Shown: positions 1-15,662, counted from the first letter of the stretch. The stretch: 64,000 nucleotides of DNA from Halocaridina rubra (GCA_037179515.1 JAXCGZ010017028.1:93501-157500); one strand, 5' to 3'. The notes: generated from the letters alone by a model not told the origin. Numbers and translations: made by a program.

Positions 1-296
1 TATTATAATTATTATTATTATTTTTATAATTATTATTATTATTACTGTTGTTGTTGTAAGACATTGAACTGATGCCAATGCAAAGAACTTTCAATTCACA
101 TTCTCTCTTTCTCTATCATACATATTATTATCATTATTGAGCTTGTGTTAGAATTTAAATTATTTTGTTTGTTTTTAAAGGCTTAGCTTCTAAATAACTG
201 ATGATGATGATATGTCTCTGTTTCTTCCACTCATTATTTATATAACGTCCATGCATAGCCATGAGGGATTTTTCCCTTCAATTTTATTTAGTTAAG
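1..296. other. AT-rich flank with ATT microsatellite
   Basis: Positions 1-50 are an imperfect (ATT)n tract. The remainder is AT-rich with no coding signal that I can recognise. Confidence 0.6.
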
Positions 297-1400
297 AATA
301 CTTCCTCCATGTTCCCACGCATGTCGTAAAAGTCGAATGAATGAGGCAGAGCGGGGGGACTGGAAATCCTCTTCTCTGTATTACTTTATCCTACAAATGG
401 CCAAGAAATGCGGAGGTATTCTGGCAGGAGAGATCCAGCCAGAATTGTAGTAAATGGGTCTCTGCATGTGTGGTTGTAGTGTAAACGAAAGTAAGAGGGA
501 GGTGATAAGGAGTATGCTTATTGAGAGAAAGATGGATGTACTGGCACAGAGCAAAACTAATATAAAAGGGAATGGTGTGGTGATATTTGGGAGTGTGGTA
601 GGTAGGGTGTCTAGAGTTGAGAGAGGGAAAGGTTCTGTTGGTAAGTGAAGAGATAAATAAGTTTATGGTGGAATGGAAGGAAGCATTATAATTGTGCCTA
701 AAATGAGGCTGGGATGCGAGGTTTGGGCGTTTGTGAGCGCATATGCCCCTGGCAGTGAAAGAAGTGAGGAAGAAAAAGAAGAATTTTAGATGAAATTGAG
801 CGAGTGTGTGGAAGACTTGGAAATGAATATGAATGTGGCAATGATGGGAGATTTGAATGCTGGATAATAATAATAATAATAATAAACTTTATTTCCATTT
901 TACAATGGGTATTCGTCAGCCAGGACAAGCCCCAACCCCCCACTGTGATGTCCACCCACAGCAGTTCCTGCCAGTAAACAGCTTAAACTCTCGGTCTTGG
1001 ACGGGGACCGATCTTTCGACCTCGTGAATGCGAAGCCAGCGCGTTACCACTGTACTAGGGAATGAGCCAGTGGATGGTGTAATTGGGAAGTATGGAGTAT
1101 GTGGTTGGAATGAGAGTGGAGAGAAAATGATAGAAACGTGTATTGAGAGAGATAGATGTTGACTGCTAATACTGTATTCAAAAGAAGGATGTGCACAAGT
1201 ATACATGGGTTAAAGTGCATAATGGATGTTTGCACATTAGATGTTCACAAGTAAAGGAGCGCCTATGTACAAAAACAAGGTAGCTGCATTTTTGGAAAGT
1301 TAAAGATGAAGATTGATGTGAGAGTCGCTGAAGGTGTGTATCCCCACGGGAAACTGAAATGGGGTGAGGCTTCCCTTGATTAAGACAGTCTTGTAATGAG
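297..1400 (+). mobile_element. RTE-type LINE fragment, 5' region and endonuclease domain (interrupted)
   Basis: The reading frame beginning near 454 (MGLCMCGCSVNESKREVIRS) and its frameshifted continuation to about 857 resemble the apurinic-type endonuclease of RTE-like LINEs often annotated as craniofacial development protein 2-like. Visible motifs are ERKMDVLAQSKT (normally LALSET), SAYAPGSERSEEE and GDLNAG, the last being the GDFN-type catalytic motif. A SINE interrupts the domain at 860-1062. The LINE then resumes at GNEPVDGVIGKYGV and NESGEKMIETCIERD. A stop at 646-648, a frameshift just before it and further frame breaks after 1130 make this a dead copy. The sequence at 297-420 matches the minus strand at 14475-14655, so the 5' leader of the same family occurs twice. 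Family assignment rests on recognised motifs, not a search. Confidence 0.75.
860..1062 (-). mobile_element. tRNA-derived SINE inserted in LINE
   Basis: Read on the minus strand, the copy starts CTAGTACAGTGGTAACGCG (A-box-like) followed by a B-box-like ATCGGTTCCCGTCC. It ends with AATAAAGT and a (TTA)n tail, seen on the plus strand as (TAA)n at 862-883. It matches the plus-strand copy at 45224-45426 over its whole length. It sits between GDLNAG and GNEPVDGV of the LINE endonuclease. No clean target duplication is visible for this copy. Confidence 0.85.
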
Positions 1401-1750
1401 TTGCAAAAGATATTTATTTAATAAAGGTGCTATATACAGTATATAATGGTATTCCAGTGCTATGGGAGGTCTCCTGAAGAGCTGTCTATAATAATACTTA
1501 AAAGGAGTGGAAAACATACAATAAAACATAGTTGAAAACTATAATACAGGGGGTCCCCAGTATACATCACCCTGTTTTTCTCATATCATTCATTCGTCCA
1601 CAACATTTTGAAGAAATAAAAAAAATTTCCTGGGTTTCGCCTTTTTTTTGAACAGAGGCACTATTGGCGTATGACATCACAAATCTTCAGGGGGAGAGAG
1701 AGATGAAAAGCTTTGGGCTACCACCTCCTCAGTGTATCACAATAATAATA

Positions 1751-1752
<2 letters not shown>
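1401..1752. other. Unassigned spacer
   Basis: AT-rich sequence with short A and T runs and a short GA run near 1694. I see no coding potential or recognised repeat. Confidence 0.4.

Positions 1753-1833
<81 letters not shown>
1753..1833. repeat. (TA)n tract left of TgA-1
   Basis: About 80 bp of uninterrupted TA dinucleotides ending directly at the CAGCATTGCC terminus of TgA-1. Confidence 0.95.
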
Positions 1834-3697
<1,864 letters not shown>

Positions 3698-3721
3698 GTG
3701 CTGTCATATAACAGTTTATTT

Positions 3722-3724
<3 letters not shown>

Positions 3725-3788
<64 letters not shown>
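3725..3788. repeat. (TA)n tract left of TgD-1
   Basis: About 64 bp of TA ending at ACCTCGGCTTACGTCG, the left end of TgD-1. The 27 bp between hairpin and tract are unassigned. Confidence 0.95.
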
Positions 3789-3792
<4 letters not shown>

Positions 3793-4044
3793 CGGCTTAC
3801 GTCGTTTCGAGTTAAGTCGTTCTCGATTATAAGTCGGTTTTCAAAAAATATAAGGAAAAAAAAAATAAAAATAAAGTTCACGTCATTATAAACAACTTTA
3901 CGTCTGTCTGCTACAAATATTGGAATCATAATATCACTAGAAAACCATTAAAAGCACATGAAATCATGTTACTGTACAATAAATAAATACAAAAGCACAT
4001 AAAATCATGTTATTGTACAATAAATAAGAATAAAAGCATATAAA

Positions 4045-4112
4045 GTTCAGTTCCGGTTTTACGTCACGGACTCCCTTTTGTACTAAGGGCTAGGACATTT
4101 GCCTTCTTGCAA
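4045..4112 (-). repeat. ~70-bp dispersed module (copy 1)
   Basis: The plus strand reads ACGTCACGGACTCCCTTTTG then AAGGGCTAGGACATTTGCC. The segment is absent from the otherwise matching region of TgD-2 near 45840, where the flanks join directly. Its reverse complement recurs at 12335-12405 and 35893-35980. Confidence 0.7.
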
Positions 4113-4278
4113 ATCTTATTAAAATACGTACAGTAGTTCCAATATCTACCGATAGGCATCGTCACTCGTCATTCCCGCGAGACCGCTATTGTTTTGAATT
4201 GATTAGTTTATGCATGGTATACGTCTGTTTATCGGCTACTCTCATTCTCATTCATTTGTGACCTTATATTTTGCCCCC

Positions 4279-5258
4279 ATGGCACCTAAGAAAATTCCTA
4301 GTGCAAGTGCTAAGCGTCATGCTATAACGCTGGACGATAAACTGGCTATGATAAAATGCTATGAAAAAGGTGAGAAAGTAGTAGCGATTGCACGATCTTT
4401 TGGGATGAGTTGGACAACTGTATCGACGATTGTACAAAATAAGGACAAGATTATAGCGCATATCAAATCTGATGCCCCAGGGATGAAGAACACCGTCATC
4501 AATAAGAAATGAGGCAAAATCTTTGAAGAAATGGAAAGTCTTCTTTCTCTTTGGATTGATAGGTTGAATCATTAGTGAGGTGATGTTAGTCAAGAAATCA
4601 TTCAAGAGAAAGCCTTGCCTTTGTTTGAGGATATGAAGAAAAAATACCCCGATGAGAAATATGTAGAGTTCAAGGCAAGTCAAGGATGGTTCATGAGATT
4701 TAAGGAGCGAAGGAGTTATCACTCCATTAAGAAGCAAGGTGAAAGTGCATCAGCAGATGAAAGAGCAGCAGCAGAATTTCCTAATGCATTAAAGAAAATC
4801 ATTGATGAAAACGGGTTTCTTCCCGAACAGATTTCCAACGTAGACGAAACTGGTTTATGTTGGAAAAAATTAGTCAATGATTTTAAGGGGTTTGATAATG
4901 TTGCCATCAACAACACGATGGTGACTATGAGCAAAGAGCTAAAAATGGATTTGGAGGAGGAGGACTTCACAGATTTATTTGAAAAAGACAAGAAGCCCCT
5001 GACAAACGAAGCACTGATGGAGCTTCACGAGCAGCAAAATAAAGAAGAGGAGGAAGCAGAACCACCTGAGCCACGTCACGTTACCATTAACAAAATGCAG
5101 CAGGCATTTGCATTTATCGAAAAAGGACTTTGTTCGAGGATGTGGATCCCAATGCTCAACGCTTTTCCAAGGTTATGGGGGCTTGTCACGAAGCTTTTGC
5201 TCCTTATAATGTGATTCTTGAGGAAAAGAAGAAGACAGTTCAAGGAACTCTCGACCAG
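4279..5258 (+). pseudogene. TgD-1 transposase pseudogene (CENP-B-like Tigger)
   Basis: The ATG at 4279 starts MAPKKIPSASAKRHAITLDD, the basic N-terminus of Tigger transposases. A psq-type helix-turn-helix follows (KLAMIKCYEKGEKVVAIARSF). In-frame stops occur at 4510-4512 and again near 4573-4578. The same frame then resumes with a CENP-B-type second HTH (QGWFMRFKERRSYHSIKKQG) and the first catalytic aspartate motif (SNVDETGLCWKK). From there the sequence jumps directly to the C-terminal acidic region (LVNDFKGFD, then ELKMDLEEEDFTDLFEKD). The block holding the second and third catalytic aspartates (LLLDNAPGH and QPMDQG in the family) is deleted. A degenerate C-terminus TVQGTLDQFFKP ends at 5258-5282 after a frame change. 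It cannot encode an active transposase. Confidence 0.85.
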
Positions 5259-5810
5259 TTTTTCAAGCCTATCGGAAAATGACGACAACAGCCAGAATCA
5301 GCTGTTGAGGTAGACGATCCATAGCCATCTACGTCCGCGATGTAAACCACCAAGGTAAATTTAGAATAAATTAGTTTTTTTTATAATTATTATTGCAAAA
5401 TAATAATGATTTCTGTATTTGTGTTCAACCTTAAAAAAGGCTTTTATTTTATCATGTCATAGCAAACCACATTAATAAATAAAGCATACACGATGTACGG
5501 TAAACATCACCAAATTGTATTCGTAACTTTAATTACCTGTACTTTTTTTCTGTACTAAGCAGTATTAAAAAATAAAATTCATTTGTTTGTAAGCTTAAAA
5601 TAGATTCTTATTAACCATATATCATTGAAAATTGCATTCATGAATAAAGTACAGAACTAGGAATAGTTATTTTCGGTTTAGCCTAGACAAGTAAATTTGG
5701 TGTAGCCTAGCCTAGGCTAGCCTAGAGACAAACTAACTCGATTTAAGTCGTTTTTCGACTTAAGTTGTCTCTCCTGGAACCAATTAACGACATTGGGTGA
5801 GGTATACCTG

Positions 5811-5931
<121 letters not shown>

Positions 5932-6049
5932 GTTCCTTTTATAAGCGATTATTTTATCCACGAAATTGCAAAAACGCCCCCCAAAAATAATAGTAAAAAA
6001 CTCGGATTTCGCGAATAACGCCCTCCCCCCCATTTTTTTTTTTTTATTA

Positions 6050-6418
6050 TTATTGTGACACCAGGATGGACTAAAAAAATGATAAAATAAAACAGCCTTT
6101 ATCAGACTGTAAAGAGAAACAGATGAAGAGTGTAATGACCTGTCAGATGTGAAGGGATTATAAAAGATGTGTAGTGAATATCCAGCTCTCCGCTGGGTTT
6201 TAATATACCTCTGCATTACTCTCATGATGTCTATTTCAAAAATTCTCCTTAGATCTTATTATTATTATTATTTTTAACAATAATTTTCCTTTGATGATGA
6301 TTGTGGAGATTATTATTATTATTATTAATATCATTATTATTACGAATTTGTAATTAAACCATTATTTTTACAATAAATTAGGTAGTATTGGTTGAATGAG
6401 CAAGAGTTAATTAAAGAT
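6050..6418 (-). mobile_element. R1 repeat, minus orientation
   Basis: Starts GTGACACCAGGATGGAC next to a T-run (a minus-strand poly-A tail). It contains GACCTGTCAGATGTGAAGGG, TATACCTCTGCATTACTC and ATT microsatellites, and ends AGTTAATTAAAGAT before a CT tract. Other copies lie at 24415-24835, 50643-50975, 55025-55252 and 60597-61432. Confidence 0.8.
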
Positions 6419-6436
6419 CTCTCTCTCTCTCTCTCT
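6419..6436. repeat. (CT)n, 5' flank of LINE insertion
   Basis: Nine CT units immediately before the LINE fragment. Together with 6879-6902 they are the two halves of one CT tract that is intact in the paralogous R1 at 60979-60993. Confidence 0.85.
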
Positions 6437-6878
6437 TTATGCGACCGTCCTAATGCTAACACTCTTGACCACTATTGTCTTCAGTGCCCCACAGTGAGAG
6501 ATGTTTTACCACGAGGTCAGAACTTAATACAGATCTGCTCGTTTTTACTTAATGATGACAACCTTGATGTTATTCTTGCTCGTTATCCTCACTTTGGTGG
6601 CCATTAATTATATTGAATTATACATATATTTTCTGTAGGTTTTTGTATAATTCTGTTTGTGTGTTCTGTGTTTCTCTGAGCTTTACTTTTGTATATAATG
6701 TACTCTGTGCTGCCATACTGTGAGTTGTGTGTTAGTATGCAGCAATGTTTTATCAATGTGTACACCTCCCTGTAAACTATGTTCTATTCTTGGTTGTGTA
6801 TCCATTTGAAGCATTATTTGTATGAATTCATGTAATGTCTGACGCCTTGGCGCAATAAATTAATAAAATAAAATAATT
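6437..6878 (+). mobile_element. 5'-truncated LINE: ORF2 C-terminus plus 3' UTR
   Basis: The open frame to 6607 reads CDRPNANTLDHYCLQCPTVR ... VILARYPHFGGH-stop. The spacing of Cys, His and Cys in this short segment is the C-terminal zinc-knuckle-like end of Jockey-group LINE ORF2 proteins. A roughly 270-bp 3' UTR follows, ending GCGCAATAAATTAATAAAAT, a poly-A signal with an A-rich tail. Both ends abut CT repeats. The copy is heavily 5'-truncated and non-functional. Confidence 0.8.
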
Positions 6879-6902
6879 CTCTCTCTCTCTCTCTCTCTCT
6901 CT
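6879..6902. repeat. (CT)n, 3' flank of LINE insertion
   Basis: Twelve CT units directly after the LINE A-rich tail, followed by AACATTCTGTTCTACCC, the normal R1 continuation seen at 60994. Confidence 0.85.
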
Positions 6903-6909
6903 AACATTC

Positions 6910-7140
6910 TGTTCTACCCAATAGGGTGGGTCTATATATAATGTATAATGATGATGTTTTCTTATCGTAATCCTCTTTGTACTGGTGGAAGAAGCTTCCG
7001 CGGGCACTTATTTACTATATTTAAAAAAAAAAAAAATTTAATATAGTAAATAAGCGCCCGCAGAGGCTTCTTCCACCAGTACAAAGAGGATTACGATAAG
7101 AAAGGATCATCATCATAATACATTATATATACACCCACCC
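6910..7140. repeat. Inverted pair of LINE-H 3' ends (tail-to-tail hairpin)
   Basis: Left arm 6910-7022 and right arm 7035-7138 are reverse complements over about 105 bp (CTTATCGTAATCCTCTTTGT and its complement), separated by a run of A. The right arm continues into the LINE-H coding end on the minus strand. The arms differ at several bases, so they are not a recent duplication. Confidence 0.8.
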
Positions 7141-7740
7141 TACCTCTGTCATATGTCTATCTAATCTACATTTGAAGTTTTTTTTTTTTTTTTTTTTGTG
7201 ACACCAGGACGGGCCAAAAAGAATGATTAAATAAAACAGCCCTCATCGGGCCTGGGCACGAAGAATACATAAAGTAAAGAGAAACAAAGATGGAGAGTGT
7301 AATGACTTGTCAGATGTGAAGGGATAATAAAAGATGTGTGATGAATATCCAAGAATATTCAGTGTAGCTGTAGGTATAGAAAAAGAACCGTAACTGAAGG
7401 AAGACTTAACATCGAACTGTCCTGGACAGACCTATTTAAGTTCAAAAAATCTTCAGCTGTCTAAGGTATTGGCATTTATTATCCTACTAGGAATACTCTA
7501 CAGTGTTACCAAGCCAATTTTCACCAATTTCCCTTCTGAACATAAATTTATCAAGATTAAATCCATTACCCATTACGAGTTCTGCTTTGATCAAGAGTTT
7601 TTAAAACTTTATTAATATCACACTTGTTAATCCCTTTAAACCATTTATACACCTCAATCACATCCCCACTAACTGTGCCTCTCTAGAAAATGTAGATTAA
7701 GTTTATTTAATCTGTCATATGGTAGATTTAGGCATTGCAT
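7035..7740 (-). mobile_element. LINE-H 3' end, minus strand, interrupted
   Basis: The minus strand of 7420-7700 reads as a degraded LINE ORF2 C-terminus (GDMIEVYKWFKG and NANTLDTFKCRLDRHM motifs are clearest in the sister copies at 10630-10950 and 25440-25740). An R1 tail (7180-7420) with its own T-run sits inside it. The copy is frame-broken. Confidence 0.6.
7180..7420 (-). mobile_element. R1 tail with poly-A (minus)
   Basis: A T-run at 7178-7197 followed by GTGACACCAGGACGGGCC and GGGCCTGGGCACGAAG. This longer form carries the CGTGCCCAGGC segment, which resembles the 3' terminus of the Jockey-like LINE at 19971-21901. Confidence 0.7.
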
Positions 7741-8210
7741 AATTAATTTTTTTTTTTTCGTTTTTTAGTCTTGCTTTCGTTATTTATAATTCTTATTTTA
7801 TCTTTGTATACATTTGCAGATAGAGGTTCGTTCTCCTGCATCCTCCTCCACTTCTACCACGTAAGTTACTTGCTCACTGCCACCATGCATGTCCCAGTGT
7901 ACTGTATAACTGTTGCCCACTGCATAATAGAGTAAAGTAAAGTAATGTATGTTAATTTCTAGCTGTAAATTGAATATGAATATCTTTTGTATACACTTAA
8001 AAATAGATACAGGGCTTTCTGCTTTGCTATGTAGTAATAAAATATGTTTTTTATTTATCTTATATCTTTGGCATGGTGTGTCTATGTAAGGCTTGGAACG
8101 TATCTATGCCCTTTATCATTGTTTCCTATGGAAAATAATTCGTTTTTTCACGCGATTTTCCATTTACCCGACACTTCTGAGAACCTATCTGGGCGTTATT
8201 CTGAGAACTA

Positions 8211-8213
<3 letters not shown>

Positions 8214-8303
<90 letters not shown>
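8214..8303. repeat. (TA)n tract between TgF-1 and TgA-2
   Basis: About 90 bp of TA between the TgF terminus GAACTAGTG and the TgA terminus CAGTGTTGCC. Confidence 0.95.
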
Positions 8304-11890
<3,587 letters not shown>

Positions 11891-12574
11891 TAATTGAAAG
11901 TAATACTTAGATATAAGAAGAAGGGTCCATATTAGACCCCTAATATATTGATTATAATGGGAAATATGGCTTTGTTATTCATCCTTTCCTTATCAGTCAC
12001 TGTTTATAGGCCCTATTAGCGACATATAACGGGGATCCCATGTATATACAAGACTAACTATTGAGAATCACTTCAGATAAAACATTATGATCCTGCACTA
12101 TCCACAAATTATATGAAACTCTGTACACATTATGTTCTTGTTTATTACAAAACTTCCCCAAGAATATTAACTTTCACTAAAATTACAACTTCATGCAGAG
12201 TTGAATAATTATAAACACTTACAATTTTCCATTTATTTTTAGCAGTAACGCTCGCAACTTTGATTCGTCGGGTAAAGGGATGACGTCCTGTCACAGTCTC
12301 AGGTGAGAAGTGCATTCCCTCAGGGTAACATCACACCTGCCAAAACCAATGTCCTTTGCAAGAAGGTACTGTCTTAGCCCTTGGTAGAAAAGGGAGTCCA
12401 TGATGTAAAACTAATCACATCACATTTTTCCATTTATTAACACATGTAATACTCCATGGACAATTATCAGCATATGACACATCCTACATGTATCACTGGA
12501 AGTGACATTATATTTTTTTGATATACAAAATTAATTTTATCACAGACTGGTTCCTCTGCAAGTTTCCTACAATA
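11891..12574. other. Region downstream of the zinc-finger exon (3' UTR or flank)
   Basis: Presumed 3' UTR or flank of the minus-strand zinc-finger gene. TTTATT at about 12433 on the plus strand is a possible AATAAA poly-A signal on the minus strand. The 70-bp dispersed module occupies about 12335-12405. No other coding signal. Confidence 0.5.
12335..12405 (+). repeat. ~70-bp dispersed module (copy 2)
   Basis: CTTTGCAAGAAGGTACTG then TAGAAAAGGGAGTCCATGA, matching the reverse complement of 4045-4112 and the plus strand of 35893-35980 with scattered substitutions. Confidence 0.7.
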
Positions 12575-13482
12575 TTAATTTCCATTTGAATATAAAAAAT
12601 CTCCATGCTCTGATGCTGTATGATCAGATAACTGTTCTACAGTGTCAAAAAGAGATTCACATACATTGCAGGAGTAAACTTCAATCATCTTTAGATCTAA
12701 AGCATCGACAGTTGGTGAGATGTCTGGAATGTGTTCAATAGCTACCTCATCTTCGTCAGATTTTGCTATGGCAATCATATCGGGATGTCTTATTCGCACA
12801 TGGGCAGCTAGCCGTGCTTTTCCTTTGAATGAACTACCACACAATACACAAATATTTGAATAACTGACGCTTGTACGTGTGTGCGTCTTCATGTGAGTAC
12901 GTAGGTTCCAGCTATTAATGTGGCAGGAGCCACACACATTGCATATAAATCGCTTGTCCTGCTGATGCACAGCTCGTGTGTGCACCTTTAAACGCTTCTG
13001 TTGTTTGAATGTCATACCACACTGCATGCAAGCAAAGGGCCTCTCCACTCCATGGATTCTGATGTGTTCTTCCAATTCTGAGGCAATTGTAAACGTTTTA
13101 CAACAGTGAGTACAAACATGATTTCCTGAGTTTGTGTGTCTAGCAAAGTGACTTCTATACGTAGAACGAACTTTAAATGAGGCATTGCATATTTCACAAA
13201 CGTATGGTCGAACCTTAGAATGTATTCTTAGGTGAAGGGACAACTTGGCTTTATCAGGAGCACGAAAGTCGCAGTGAGGGCATGCAGCTTTCCTCTCTCC
13301 ATTATGCACGTAGACTAAATGATACTGAAGGCAAATTTTTTGCGAGAACGCTTTCCCACATTTATCACATATAAATGTTTTGGTTTTATTAGATTTAATT
13401 TTGCACTGATGGGTCAGGTACTTCTCCTTGCTGCCAAACAACTTCTGACAAAAGCGGCAACACATGTCGTACTCTCCAAGGT
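12575..13482 (-). CDS. C2H2 zinc-finger protein, last coding exon
   Basis: Open frame of about 302 codons ending at a stop at 12575. Using the first Met (13465) as residue 1, fingers fall at about 3-21 (C2HC-like), 33-54, 62-82, 90-110, 118-138, 146-167, 175-195, 206-227 and 266-287. Several inter-finger linkers are of the usual short kind (GVERPFAC, KVRPYVC). An acidic stretch (SDEDEVAIEH) separates the last finger from the rest. The Met is probably internal: upstream the minus strand reads TTCTTTTATTCCAG then ACCTTGGAGAGTACGACATG, a good splice acceptor giving LGEYD before the Met, so the exon begins at 13482. The arrangement suits a DNA-binding nuclear regulator, but targets cannot be read from the sequence. 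The exon is free of stops and is the best host gene here. A degenerate paralogue lies at 42690-43420. Confidence 0.9.
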
Positions 13483-14093
13483 CTGGAATAAAAGAACTAT
13501 TAATTCTTGCAATCTGAACTCTTTTAAGAGTGACTTTAATCGATTCATATATAATCCATTACTGTTTAATACCATGCATTAAATTGAAAAAATGAGCAGT
13601 GTGAGTGCATATTTGAGTACATGAAGCAAACTAACAATTTAAGAGTTACACTACAAACACCTTATACTCCATGGAATATAAATCACTATTTCTCCATGTA
13701 CAGTACTAACGTACATGAAAAACAAAATATCTTGTGGCACACTAACTCTATATATCAACTGATACAATCAAGATTGCAGTTTTTTTTAATATCAATGAAC
13801 ATCAATTTTGTAAACAGTAGCATCATATTAAAGTGTAAGACAGTCTTGTTCTTGACTCACAAGATAATATCATTTTATCTTAAAATTTAGGGCCATATGA
13901 TATGGTGAATGAAAAAAAATTCATCTAGGTGCTCTACAACCTTGGGGTAAAATATAGGGACTAAAATAAACAACTATTCCAACATACTGTAAATTTTTGC
14001 ATATCATCATGTAAAATCCTTACAAGACTTAATCACATGTGTGATGGTAGTTCTATTCAACTATAACAGCCACAGAAAACATAAAATGATGTA
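13483..14093. other. Presumed intron or upstream sequence of the zinc-finger gene
   Basis: AT-rich, low-repeat sequence upstream of the splice acceptor. Some open stretches exist, but none has recognisable motifs. I did not find an earlier exon. Confidence 0.4.
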
Positions 14094-14380
14094 TTATCTA
14101 AAGACAATATGTCACTGTTACAGATGATGTATGCTGGCAAGTACCAACACAAAGTCATTCCCCTTATTTTCCCTACAATTACTCCTCTTAGTTCCTTGGG
14201 AATAAAGGTTTGCCACATTTCCCCTCCAAATACCTTGCCTGGGTCACCAACAAGGTTGGCAGGCAAGGATATTCTACAGTAAGGCCCTACGACATGTCAC
14301 TGTTACTGAAGATATATGCTAGCAAGTACAAACTCTGAGAATCATTCCCCTCATTTTCCCTATCATTTCAATCCTCTTAT
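14094..14380. repeat. Imperfect ~190-bp direct duplication
   Basis: ATGTCACTGTTACAGATGAT (14108 region) and ATGTCACTGTTACTGAAGAT (14293 region) begin two similar stretches, each continuing through CAAGTAC, CATTCCCC and TTTTCCCTA. They differ at many positions. Confidence 0.6.
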
Positions 14381-14474
14381 TTTCTCATGCATTGAACACG
14401 ATCCCTACTTCATTCTGTCCCTCACAGAATTTAATAGTAAGTGCATCCTTCAAGTTCCTTTAAAATTTTGAAAA

Positions 14475-14660
14475 AATAAATACATATATATGAGCCATAT
14501 CCCCCTTATAGGGAAAGTGGCTGAGTCAAAACAAAATACTCTGACTCTTTGGGAAGACAAAATACATAGGAGGGGATTCCCATTCCCCTTGCTCCGCTTC
14601 ATTCAGCTGACTCTTACGACAAGTAAGGGAATATGGAGGAAGTATTGTAACCCCCCTTCC
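14475..14660 (-). mobile_element. RTE LINE 5' leader fragment (minus)
   Basis: The minus strand reads CTTCCTCCATATTCCC, then GTCGTAAGAGTCAGCTGAAT and GGAATCCCCTCC. This parallels the plus-strand leader at 297-420 (CTTCCTCCATGTTCCC, GTCGTAAAAGTCGAATGAAT, GGAAATCCTC). No endonuclease frame is attached. Confidence 0.6.
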
Positions 14661-14904
14661 TCAGTGAAAAAGTAGCTAAATATAAAACACTAGCATCTTA
14701 ATTCAACTTTAATATGCCTATACAACTTGGAAATTACACGATATATTAATTTTTACATTCTAGATTACTTAGCTAATATTCTGAGTTACTGAAATCAGAG
14801 GAGGAGGTACTTATTGAAGTGTCCTAATGAGGTGGAGCATACCCCGTTACTCCATCTTATTGTTCACTTTACACAACCCTTGGAAGAAAAGGAGCTCATG
14901 AAGA
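14661..14904. other. Unassigned spacer
   Basis: No recognisable feature. Confidence 0.4.
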
Positions 14905-15100
14905 ATTGGAATCTGCCTGTTATCAAAAGTGAAAAAAGGTTAGGTTAGGAGGGGTTAGGTTAGCTATGGCTAGGTCACATTAGGTTAGAATTGGACCTTA
15001 AAGACTGAGCTCAAATTTTAATCTAACAAACTAACCTTACCTAACTTAATCTAACCTTTTTTTCACTGTTGATAAGATTCAGGTCCCAATTCTCCGGGGC
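14905..15100. mobile_element. Small foldback element with GGTTAGG-rich arms
   Basis: The left arm (14908-14960) has GTTATCAAAAGTGAAAAAAG and GGTTAGGTTAGG. The right arm (15030-15098) is its degenerate inverse (CTAACCTTTTTTTCACTG, then GATAAGATTCAGGTCCC). The total of about 195 bp fits a MITE. Each arm's inner part carries TTAGG-like units. Confidence 0.65.
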
Positions 15101-15427
15101 TTCCAAATAAATATATATTCATAGATATGCAAGCACTATAAATTTTTCATTATCCTTAACTAGTTGATGTACCATCAGTGGATTGCATATAGCCCTATGA
15201 AGAAGCTAAGGTGTAAGGGGTTCCTCACTCCCAGATAAAAGTATTATACTCCACAGGAAAATGCAGGTATGAAGCCCATACAATAACAAAAAAATAAATT
15301 GGCCAGCAAAACAAAACCTCCTGAAACGATATGCAAAACAGAAACAAACAATTCATTGATTCAAAGCTTACATATGGACTGGAATCCTTAATCATCAGAA
15401 CTTCCAAAATATATATCACGGATGCAG
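15101..15427. other. Unassigned spacer before poly-A tract
   Basis: No protein motif or recognised repeat. Confidence 0.35.
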
Positions 15428-15567
<140 letters not shown>

Positions 15568-15660
15568 CCCTCGCTATATCGTGATTCACCTGCCGCAAAT
15601 TCAGTGCATCGCGTTTTTTTTTGGCAAGCAAAAAAAAATTTAAAAAAATATATAAATAAA
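15568..15660. mobile_element. TgA-related terminus fragment
   Basis: TCCCTCGCTATATCGTGATT then GCAAATTCAGTGCATCGCG, matching the ends at 41589 and 50549 (CAGTAATCCCT...). Only this end is present, and an R1 tail replaces the rest. Confidence 0.65.
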
Positions 15661-15662
15661 TG

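Larger units (their letters stand above)
3788..5810 (+). mobile_element. TgD-1: Tigger-like DNA transposon with internal deletion
   Basis: The left end ACCTCGGCTTACGTCGTTTC and right end GGTGAGGTATACCTG are inverted and TA-flanked. The outer CAGGTATACCTC resembles the terminus known for Tigger1-type elements. Inside is a broken transposase (4279-5258). TgD-2 at 43779-46101 has the same ends in inverse orientation. Relative to TgD-2, this copy carries a short extra module at about 4045-4112. About 2.0 kb in total, shorter than an autonomous element because the catalytic core is missing. Confidence 0.85.

Noticed and set aside
13319..13890. Plus-strand frames opposite and upstream of the zinc-finger exon
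   Set aside because: The first overlaps the C2H2 exon antisense. The second lacks motifs and is AT-rich, as expected of intron sequence.
14940..15065. Interstitial telomere sequence
   Set aside because: TTAGG-like units are few and irregular and lie within inverted arms, which fits a foldback MITE better.
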